Shown piece after piece: positions 6,668 through 12,774 of a stretch of 36,592 bases of DNA. The translations under genes were made by a program, and so were the position numbers. Where the stretch lies: contig VBOD01000013.1 of NCBI GenBank assembly GCA_005877615.1, forward strand, positions 1 to 36,592, in the 5' to 3' direction. The notes under the pieces are model-generated. The model was not told the origin of the DNA. It searched no databases and saw only the letters and a list, made by a program, of their open reading frames with translations. Position 1 is the stretch's first letter. Every line of letters starts with the position of its first letter. The DNA is from Nitrospirota bacterium (GTDB lineage Bacteria; Nitrospirota; Nitrospiria; Nitrospirales; NS-4).

Positions 6668-7959
6668 TCTTATTGAACCCCGGTCCCGTCAACGTGTCCG
6701 AGCGCGTGCGGCAGGCGTTGCTGAAACCGGACATTTGCCATCGTGAGTCAGAATTCAACGACTTGATCGAGGGCATCCGGGACAAGCTCATTCGGGCGTT
6801 CGCCCCCGGGGGGAATTTCGTGCCCATCCTCTTGACCGGGTCTGGCACGGCGGCCGTGGAGGCGGCCGTCACCTCTTGTCTGCCGCCGGGGCGCCGCATC
6901 CTCCTGATCAAGAACGGCGTGTACTCGCAGCGGATCTCGGCGATCGCCAACGCGCACAAGATGCAGAACATGGATATCTCGTTCGAGTGGGACCAGCGCG
7001 TCGAAAACGAACCGATCGAGGTCGCGCTCCGGCAGAACAAGGCAATCCAGGTCGTGGCGGTCGTCCATCACGAGACGTCCACCGGCATGCTCAACCCCGT
7101 CAAGGAGATCGGGGCGATCGCCAAGAAAGCCGGTCGCTTTCTGTTGGTGGACGGCGTCAGCAGCCTGGGCGGGGAAGAGATCGATTTTAATTCCTGCAAC
7201 GTGGGGTTGATGGCCGGCTCCTCGGGCAAGTGCATCCAGGGCTTTCCCGGGGTCGGGTTCGTCCTCGTTCGGCGGGACCTCATGGAGCAGATGGTGACTT
7301 ATGAACAGCGGTCGGTGTACCTTCACCTGCCCACCTATTACAGGCAGCAGGAGGAAGGCTCCATCCCATTCACCCCGGCAGTGCAACTCTACTATGCCTT
7401 CGACGAGGCGCTGAACGAGCTGCTGGAGGAAGGGGTGGCGAACCGCATCGCGCGATATCGCAAGCTGGCGCGTCTCATCCGAAACCGCATGCGGGCCATT
7501 CGGATGAAGTTCTACCTGCGCGAGCCCCTCTGGTCGAGCACTCTGTCTGCCTTCAACCTGCCGGAGGGCGTCTTCTACGATCACCTGCACGACCTGCTGC
7601 GCGAGCGGGGCTACATAGTGTACGCCGGCCAGGCTCAGTTGGCGGAGAGCATTTTCCGCGTGGCCAACATGGGGGCCTTGACCGAGGCCAACATCACCGG
7701 CTTCCTGGACGCCTTCGAAGAAGCCTTGCCGGAGGCGCAGAAGCGCGGCGAAGAGCGGTTGAAGGAGATGGAGCGCCTGACCGGTGACCGGAAGGAGAAG
7801 GAAGAGCGGGAGAAGGCCGAAGCCGAGGCGGCGAAGAAGGCCGAGGAAGAGGCGGCCCTCGTGGCCAAGGCGAAAGCTCTGGAGGAACTCGAGGCGAAAG
7901 CGGCCAGCAGGGAATCCAAAGAGAAGGACACTGGAGAAGAGGCGAAGACGAAAGCTTAA
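6664..7959 (+). CDS. 2-Aminoethylphosphonate aminotransferase (PhnW-like), with charged tail
   Basis: A class V PLP aminotransferase of 431 residues. The N-terminus ILLNPGPVNVSERVRQALLKPDICHRESEF is the signature of 2-AEP:pyruvate aminotransferases. D163 (LVDGVSSLGG) and the PLP lysine K189 (GSSGKCIQG) are in place. In this operon it would run towards synthesis, aminating phosphonoacetaldehyde to AEP. The catalytic domain ends near residue 360; the last ~70 residues are a Glu/Lys/Ala-rich coiled-coil tail (EKEEREKAEAEAAKKAEEEA and similar) absent from normal PhnW, possibly for contact with a partner enzyme or the membrane. It overlaps the decarboxylase gene by 4 nt. Confidence 0.87.
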   Translation: MILLNPGPVNVSERVRQALLKPDICHRESEFNDLIEGIRDKLIRAFAPGGNFVPILLTGSGTAAVEAAVTSCLPPGRRILLIKNGVYSQRISAIANAHKMQNMDISFEWDQRVENEPIEVALRQNKAIQVVAVVHHETSTGMLNPVKEIGAIAKKAGRFLLVDGVSSLGGEEIDFNSCNVGLMAGSSGKCIQGFPGVGFVLVRRDLMEQMVTYEQRSVYLHLPTYYRQQEEGSIPFTPAVQLYYAFDEALNELLEEGVANRIARYRKLARLIRNRMRAIRMKFYLREPLWSSTLSAFNLPEGVFYDHLHDLLRERGYIVYAGQAQLAESIFRVANMGALTEANITGFLDAFEEALPEAQKRGEERLKEMERLTGDRKEKEEREKAEAEAAKKAEEEAALVAKAKALEELEAKAASRESKEKDTGEEAKTKA

Positions 7960-7974
7960 AGAACGAGATGATAT

Positions 7975-8709
7975 ATGAAAGCCATCATCCTGGCAGCGGG
8001 TGTCGGCAAACGCATCGGGGCGGCCACCGGGAATCGACCCAAGTGCCTGCACGAGTTCGGCGGGCGATCCCTGCTGGTCCGGTATCTCGATGCGTTGCTC
8101 GCAGTCGGGGTGAAGAGCGCGGTCCTCGTCGTGGGGCATCGGCAGGAACTGATCCGGGACGCGGTCGGGGAGAGTTATCGCGGCCTGGCGATTCGGTATG
8201 TGGTCAACGATCAGTACCACCGGGGCAGTCTCTATTCGCTGTGGCTGGCTCGCGGGAGCTTCGACGACGACCTGCTGATCATGGACTCCGATGTGCTGTG
8301 CCCGGCCTCGTTCGTGAGGCGGCTGGTCACGTCCCCCCATCCGAACGTCCTGTTGGTTGATGAGATGGCGCGTCAGGATTCAGAAGAGCGGATGGCGATC
8401 ATCCGGGGCGGCCGGGTGGTGGCGCTGACGAAGAAGATTCCGAACGAGCCGCCGGACCTGATCGGCGAGGGGGTGGGGTACATCAAAATCAACCGGGAGG
8501 ATGCCCGAGCCATGCTGGCTGCGATGGAGCCCTTTGTGCAAAAGGGCGAGCTGGACATGGAGTATGAGGATACCTGGGAGGCCTTCTTCCGCGCGGTTCC
8601 AGTGGGCTGCGAAAAGATCGGCGGGCAGCCGTGGATCGAAATTGACTTCCCGGAGGACATCGTGCGCGCCGAGCGGGAAGTGTTACCGAGACTACAGGAG
8701 ACGCTATGA
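7975..8709 (+). CDS. LicC/PntC-like nucleotidyltransferase (probable CTP:phosphonate cytidylyltransferase)
   Basis: A 244-residue sugar-nucleotidyltransferase-fold protein. The nucleotide loop ILAAGVGKRIG (G9-x-G11-x-R13) and RPKCL (P22-K23) are intact. VVNDQYHRGSLYSLWLA near 77-92 corresponds to the NPxYxxTNNxxSL element of LicC-like choline-phosphate cytidylyltransferases. Metal-binding D104-S-D106 and a C-terminal WIEIDFPEDI are also present. PntC enzymes of this family activate AEP with CTP to CMP-AEP in phosphonate pathways. Following an AEP aminotransferase and preceding a CDP-alcohol transferase, this is the likely reaction, though a phosphocholine or sugar-phosphate substrate is possible. 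Its TGA overlaps the next ATG (8706-8709). Confidence 0.78.
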   Translation: MKAIILAAGVGKRIGAATGNRPKCLHEFGGRSLLVRYLDALLAVGVKSAVLVVGHRQELIRDAVGESYRGLAIRYVVNDQYHRGSLYSLWLARGSFDDDLLIMDSDVLCPASFVRRLVTSPHPNVLLVDEMARQDSEERMAIIRGGRVVALTKKIPNEPPDLIGEGVGYIKINREDARAMLAAMEPFVQKGELDMEYEDTWEAFFRAVPVGCEKIGGQPWIEIDFPEDIVRAEREVLPRLQETL

Positions 8710-9689
8710 GCATCCGCATGGACCAAATTCAACCGACCATCGACCGCGAATACGACTACTTCATGTCCGAGCACCCGCACTGGAGCCTGACGAAGGGCGA
8801 TCAAGACCTCGAACTGGTGGCGCACGCGCTCCGCGTGCTGCTCCACATGAAGACCACCCCACAGCACCTGTCCGAGTACCTCGCGCTGGTGGACTGCCAG
8901 CACGCGGACGGAGGGTGGGGGAAGATGGCCTCCAATAAGGAGAGCGCCGCGTGGGTGACGGCATTCTGCGCCCTGATGTTGATCCGCGGGAACCTCTCCT
9001 TGAAGCATCCGCGGATCGCCGAGGCCGTCAAGAAATGCGCCCGCTATTTCCTGGAGACCCAGAAGGAGGACGGGAAATGGTCCGATCCGTCCTGGGCGGA
9101 CCTGGATGCCGTGAGCCACCCGATCAGCTTCTTTGACGTGCTGCTGGCCGTCGGCAAGCACCTCGTGGATGAGCCAACCCTGGCCAAGGTCAGAGCCTCC
9201 TGGCGCAAGGGGATGAAGTTCATGTTGGACCGGCAGACGGCTGACGGCGGCTGGTACGATCCCGAGTTCCATCCCACGGGGGTGGAGATCACGGCGCACC
9301 TGATCCAAGATTCCATTGTGGCGGATCTGCTCCTCGGCGATGAGTTCAACGTGCGCGAGTGCTGCCGGAAGGGCGTGATGAAGCTGCTCTCGGTGCAGGC
9401 CGCTGACGGGTCCTGGGACGGCGAGAACGTAGACCACACCATGGACTGCACGCGGTCCATCATGCTGGTCTGCAGCGTCCTGGGCATGCGGGCGCAGTGC
9501 GACCGCGCGATCGAGCGCGGGCTCGAGTGGATTCTCAAGCACAAGTGCGAGCACGGATGGCCTGATTTTCCGGGGATGGAGACAAACCTCGAGCGCACCT
9601 GCGATGGGCTCGACACCCTGCTCAAGTACAGGGCGTACAGCCAGCCGGTCACGACCGCTATCGTCAAGCTCTGGGGGTATGCCGCGTGA
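8706..9689 (+). CDS. QW-repeat alpha/alpha-barrel protein (terpene cyclase/prenyltransferase-like)
   Basis: A 327-residue single alpha/alpha barrel. QW-type repeats are clear at Q65-W71 (QHADGGWG), Q119-W125 (QKEDGKWSD), Q177-W183 (QTADGGWYD) and Q231-W237 (QAADGSWDG), with a degenerate one near 283 (EHGWPDF). These repeats define squalene-hopene cyclases, oxidosqualene cyclases and protein prenyltransferase beta subunits. It is half the length of a squalene cyclase and lacks the DxDD acid motif; D247-C248-T249 recalls the DCT of the oxidosqualene cyclase catalytic motif DCTAE but is followed by R-S. It may be a cyclase for a small prenyl substrate or a non-catalytic lipid-binding barrel. Both ends overlap neighbouring genes (ATGA, GTGA). 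Confidence 0.7.
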   Translation: MSIRMDQIQPTIDREYDYFMSEHPHWSLTKGDQDLELVAHALRVLLHMKTTPQHLSEYLALVDCQHADGGWGKMASNKESAAWVTAFCALMLIRGNLSLKHPRIAEAVKKCARYFLETQKEDGKWSDPSWADLDAVSHPISFFDVLLAVGKHLVDEPTLAKVRASWRKGMKFMLDRQTADGGWYDPEFHPTGVEITAHLIQDSIVADLLLGDEFNVRECCRKGVMKLLSVQAADGSWDGENVDHTMDCTRSIMLVCSVLGMRAQCDRAIERGLEWILKHKCEHGWPDFPGMETNLERTCDGLDTLLKYRAYSQPVTTAIVKLWGYAA

Positions 9690-9997
9690 TTTTTCTGGCA
9701 AAGGTCGCCGAGATCCCGGACGGCGCGCGCAAGCTCATCCAGGTGAACGGCATCAGCGTCGCGCTGTTCCGTCACGAGGGGCAATTCTACGCTCTGAACA
9801 ATGCGTGTCCCCACCGCCAAGGGCCGCTGGTCCGGGGGACACTCGAAAAAACTGCGGAAGGGAGCGGGTGCTTCATTCGCTGTCCGATGCACGGCTGGAG
9901 GTTTGACCTGGCCACGGGCGACAGCCGCGGGCGCCCGGGCAACGCCACTGTCTATCCGCTCATCCGGCAGAATGACGAACTGTACATCGAGCTCTGA
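9686..9997 (+). CDS. Rieske-type [2Fe-2S] ferredoxin
   Basis: A 103-residue Rieske domain. The cluster ligands are in CPHRQGPL (C-x-H) and CPMHGWRFD (C-x2-H), separated by about 20 residues, including a short insertion (TLEKTAEGSG) in the usual loop. No membrane helix or signal is present, so it is a soluble ferredoxin of the NirD/BphF type that passes electrons to an oxygenase or reductase. The GTG start at 9686 overlaps the previous stop (GTGA). No oxygenase catalytic subunit lies in this operon; the divergent 2OG oxygenase does not normally use a Rieske partner, so the electron acceptor is unknown. Confidence 0.87.
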   Translation: MIFLAKVAEIPDGARKLIQVNGISVALFRHEGQFYALNNACPHRQGPLVRGTLEKTAEGSGCFIRCPMHGWRFDLATGDSRGRPGNATVYPLIRQNDELYIEL

Positions 9998-10003
9998 GCT
10001 CTT

Positions 10004-11440
10004 ATGGACCGCGCTCCCATTGACAGCGCCCTGATCCTGACAACCACGCGAATCTTCAACCGGCCGGGCATGCCCTCGCCCGCGAGCCCCCTGACGGTGG
10101 TGGGCGGCCTGTCCCTGTTTCAACGGACCATTCTGACCCTGCAACGCGGCGGCATCTCCCGGTTCATTGTGCTGGCGGGGGACGAGACGGAGGACCTGCA
10201 ACGTCAGTTGCACGCAGATGGGCGCATCCGGGCGTCAGTGCGGTGGCTTCCGGTGCTGGAGTTTTCCCCTGGTGATCCCCGCGCGTGGGAGATTTTTCCG
10301 GGCCTCTTCGGCGCATCGTACTTGGTGGTTGGGACGGGGGCCGTCTTTCCGGCGAGCCTGGTGACGCGCGTGCGGCAGGAAGCGGGGAACGGCGAGCCGC
10401 TCGTCGTGGTGCGGGACGTCCCGCAGCCACAGTCACGGGACGCCCTGAATCCTTCGACGGGGCTCAGAACGGGGTCCTCGAAGCCGGAGGGACGATCGCG
10501 TGAGCCAGGCGACTTAGCAGTTTTGGAGCCGTCTTCTGCTGAAGGCGGCGTGGCGACCACGCTGGAGACTCCCGCGACGCCGACCCTCGACGTTGATCTC
10601 ATGGTGATTCCGGAAGGCTTTACCGCCTCCGGTTGGGCGACCCCGCAGGACAGCCCGTACCCCGTGCACGCGGCGTTCGAGCGAGCAATTCGCCAAGGGC
10701 AGGGGCGAGTGCTGCTGTTAGGATCGGACTGGTACCAGGACGTCTGCGCCGAAGGGACATCCGGCCCGGCCGAGGCGGAGCAGACGTTGATCCGTTCGCT
10801 CAAGGGGGGCCTCGAAGGCTTCGTGGACCGGCATTTTAATCGCCGGTGTTCGAGGTGGATCACCCGGTGGCTGCTGCGCACGCCGTTGACGCCCAATGGC
10901 GTGACCGTCCTGGCCACGGCAGTGGGGGTCCTCGCCTCTGTGGCCTTCGGCGTCGGAGGGTACGCCGCAGGCGTCATCGGCGCGCTTCTTTTCCAACTCT
11001 CCACGATCCTGGACTGCTGTGACGGCGAAGTCGCGCGGCTCAAGTTCAAGGAGTCGGCCTTCGGCGAGCAATTGGACGTCGTTCTCGATAACGTCGTCCA
11101 TATCGCGCTCTATGCCGGCATCGCCTGGGCGTCCTATGAGGGCAATTGGGGGCCTGTGGCCCTGCTCTTGGGTGGGTTCGCGATGCTCGGAAACGTCGCG
11201 GCGTTCCTGGTGGTCCAACAAGCGACCCGGATGCGAAAAGGACTCGATCCCGAACGGCGGCGCTATGTCGAGTCGCTCCTCAACAGCCTCGTCAGCCGCG
11301 ACTTTTCGGTGCTCATCCTAGCGTTTGCCCTCGTCGGGCACGTGGACTGGTTCCTCCCCCTCGCCGCGATCGGCTCGAACATCTTCTGGCCCGTGCTGGC
11401 CTGGCAGCTCAGATCCCCGAACACGTCCGCGCGCGCCTGA
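10004..11440 (+). CDS. CDP-alcohol phosphatidyltransferase fused to a degenerate nucleotidyltransferase domain
   Basis: A 478-residue fusion. The C-terminal membrane domain (about 265-478) has the full CDP-alcohol phosphotransferase motif DX2DGX2ARX8GX3DX3D: D337, D340-G341, A344-R345, G354, D358 and D362. The N-terminus resembles a nucleotidyltransferase (LILTTTRIF, SPLTVVGGLSLFQRTILTL, ISRFIVLAG) but has lost the GxGxR loop and the PK lysine, so it is probably inactive. The layout recalls inositol-phosphate cytidylyltransferase/DIPP synthase fusions. In this operon the transferase could join CMP-AEP to a lipid alcohol, giving a phosphonolipid. Residues about 140-200 are low in complexity and include a translated REP-like element (see 10452-10483). 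It starts 6 nt after the Rieske stop. Confidence 0.85.
   Translation: MDRAPIDSALILTTTRIFNRPGMPSPASPLTVVGGLSLFQRTILTLQRGGISRFIVLAGDETEDLQRQLHADGRIRASVRWLPVLEFSPGDPRAWEIFPGLFGASYLVVGTGAVFPASLVTRVRQEAGNGEPLVVVRDVPQPQSRDALNPSTGLRTGSSKPEGRSREPGDLAVLEPSSAEGGVATTLETPATPTLDVDLMVIPEGFTASGWATPQDSPYPVHAAFERAIRQGQGRVLLLGSDWYQDVCAEGTSGPAEAEQTLIRSLKGGLEGFVDRHFNRRCSRWITRWLLRTPLTPNGVTVLATAVGVLASVAFGVGGYAAGVIGALLFQLSTILDCCDGEVARLKFKESAFGEQLDVVLDNVVHIALYAGIAWASYEGNWGPVALLLGGFAMLGNVAAFLVVQQATRMRKGLDPERRRYVESLLNSLVSRDFSVLILAFALVGHVDWFLPLAAIGSNIFWPVLAWQLRSPNTSARA
10452..10483. repeat. REP-like palindromic element inside a coding region
   Basis: A 32-bp segment bounded by CTTCGA (10452-10457) and TCGAAG (10478-10483) with GGGGCTCAGAACGGGGTCC between. 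It resembles the widespread intergenic 'CTTCGAC...GCTCAG...' repeats of bacterial genomes. It is in frame within the CDP-alcohol transferase gene and is translated as part of a low-complexity linker. Confidence 0.5.
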
Positions 11441-11444
11441 GACA

Positions 11445-12446
11445 ATGACGCGCCTCACGCTCGTCCTCCTGCTGTTGGGCGTGGCCATGCTTTGCGGGCT
11501 CGTGCTCCATATCGGCCCGGCCGTTCTAGCCGGGGAGATTGAGAAACTGGGCTGGAACGTCGTCTGGGTCCTGTTGCCTTCGATTGCCGTGTACGTGCTG
11601 GACGCCCTCGGCTGGCGTTACACGCTGGGCCGTCATGCGGAGAAGATCAGGTTCGATCGCCTGTTCATGACCCGCATGGCCGGCGAAACCGTAAACTATA
11701 CGACTCCGGGCATGTACCTGGGGGGCGAGCCGATGAAGGCGTATCTGCTCAGCCGGCACGGCGTCCCGCTGGTGGATGGCATGGCGTCAGTCGTCACTGC
11801 CAAGACGACGATGACGTTGGCGCAAGTCGTCTTCATCATGCTGGGGATCGGACTGGGCGCGGTGCTGTTGAGCCGCTCCAACAACTTGCTGGTGCTGAGC
11901 CTGCTCGGACTCGGTTTGCTGGGGTTCGGCGTTGGATTGTTTCTCGCGGTACAGCGGTTCGGGCTGTTCATGAGCCTCCTCCGGGTGTTCGACCGGGTGG
12001 GAATCAGGATTGCCTGGTTGAAAGCGCGGGAGGGCAGACTGGAGGCCCTGGATAGCGCGATCCGGGACTTCTATGTCCGCGACCGGCGCGGCTTCCTTCT
12101 CTCCTTCGCTTCGTTCTTTGCGGGGTGGCTGGCGGGCGCCGTGGAAGTGTACCTGATCCTGTATTTTCTCGGGCTTCCGGTGGACTGGCGCACGGCGATC
12201 GCCATCGAAGCGCTGGCCGTGTTTGCCAAGGGCGGGACGGCGTTCATCCCAGGCAGCGTCGGCGGCCAGGAAGCGGGGACCGTGCTCGTGTTCGTGGCCT
12301 TCGGGCTGACCGAACAGGCCGGCGTGACCTTCGCGCTCGTGCGCCGCCTCCGGGAGATCGTCTGGGTCGCGTTCGGTCTCTGGGTGCTGGCGATGGAAGG
12401 CCGGGTTGCAGCTCCCGCGGAACCGTGCGATCGCCCGCCGGCGTGA
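11445..12446 (+). CDS. Flippase-like integral membrane protein (LPG synthase TM / AglD family)
   Basis: A 333-residue membrane protein with about eight hydrophobic segments, starting LVLLLLGVAMLCGLVLHIG. The family signatures are the conserved YLGGEPMKAYLLSRHGV near 91-106 and the C-terminal KGGTAFIPGSVGGQEAGTVLVF. This is the membrane part shared by lysylphosphatidylglycerol synthase MprF and AglD-like proteins (UPF0104). Without the aminoacyl-transferase domain, such proteins are thought to flip lipids. At the end of the operon it would move the new (phosphono)lipid to the outer leaflet. I chose the ATG at 11445, 4 nt after the upstream stop; the same frame is open further upstream, but that part overlaps the transferase gene. 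Confidence 0.8.
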   Translation: MTRLTLVLLLLGVAMLCGLVLHIGPAVLAGEIEKLGWNVVWVLLPSIAVYVLDALGWRYTLGRHAEKIRFDRLFMTRMAGETVNYTTPGMYLGGEPMKAYLLSRHGVPLVDGMASVVTAKTTMTLAQVVFIMLGIGLGAVLLSRSNNLLVLSLLGLGLLGFGVGLFLAVQRFGLFMSLLRVFDRVGIRIAWLKAREGRLEALDSAIRDFYVRDRRGFLLSFASFFAGWLAGAVEVYLILYFLGLPVDWRTAIAIEALAVFAKGGTAFIPGSVGGQEAGTVLVFVAFGLTEQAGVTFALVRRLREIVWVAFGLWVLAMEGRVAAPAEPCDRPPA

Positions 12447-12463
12447 TAATTGAGGTTTTACCC

Positions 12464-12490
12464 TGTCAACAAATGGTTGACATTATTTTC
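12464..12490 (+). terminator. Possible weak terminator or operator after the phosphonate operon
   Basis: TGTCAAC and GTTGACA form a perfect 7-bp inverted repeat with a 5-nt loop (AAATG), followed by TTATTTTC. It lies 18 nt after the last stop codon. The stem has only three G-C pairs, so it is a weak intrinsic terminator; the palindrome could equally be a protein-binding site. Confidence 0.4.
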
Positions 12491-12701
12491 ACACCTATCC
12501 AAATCCTGTAACCTGCCTATCTGTTTAGATAGAAATTCCTAGCTTCCAAGGGATGGTGCTGGAGAAACCCACGTTCCCAGCAAGCCGAAGAATTTGAATA
12601 TTTTTAAATAGGTTAGGCAGTGTTCTCACGCAAGGTTGTCCCTCTAGACCTTCAGCGGCATCAAAGTTGCGTTATCTTAAATGTTATACGAACCACGGGA
12701 C

Positions 12702-12728
12702 ATAGAGCATCCGCTCAGGGTGCTCTAT
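12702..12728 (+). promoter_or_regulatory. 8-bp perfect hairpin upstream of the secreted protein gene
   Basis: ATAGAGCA (12702-12709) and TGCTCTAT (12721-12728) are perfect complements around an 11-nt loop. No U tract follows. It lies about 47 nt upstream of the ATG at 12775, so it could be a 5'-UTR hairpin or an operator. Confidence 0.35.
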
Positions 12729-12774
12729 CGCTTTGGGTTCATTCGGTTCTTCCCCTCAAGAGTATGTGTGTAGA

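Larger units (their letters stand above)
12447..12774 (+). other. Non-coding spacer with two perfect inverted repeats
   Basis: About 330 bp, much richer in A+T than the flanking genes, with no credible ORF. It holds two perfect inverted repeats (12464-12482 and 12702-12728, listed separately) and an AT tract, GAATATTTTTAAATAGG, near 12595. I saw no tRNA or recognised riboswitch. It separates the phosphonate operon from the secreted protein gene and probably contains that gene's promoter, which I cannot place with confidence. Confidence 0.6.

Noticed and set aside
6748-8340. A 530-codon minus-strand open frame
   Set aside because: It lies antisense to the aminotransferase and nucleotidyltransferase genes, whose motifs are unmistakable; the opposing frame is open because of high GC content and has no recognisable domain.
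12477-12505. A consensus TTGACA as the -35 box of a promoter for the secreted protein gene
   Set aside because: No -10-like hexamer lies 16-18 nt downstream, and the TTGACA is one arm of a perfect palindrome.
12540-12670. A possible riboswitch in the spacer (GGATGGTGCTGGAGAAACCC region)
   Set aside because: I could not match the conserved cores of cyclic di-GMP, cobalamin, TPP or THF riboswitches.
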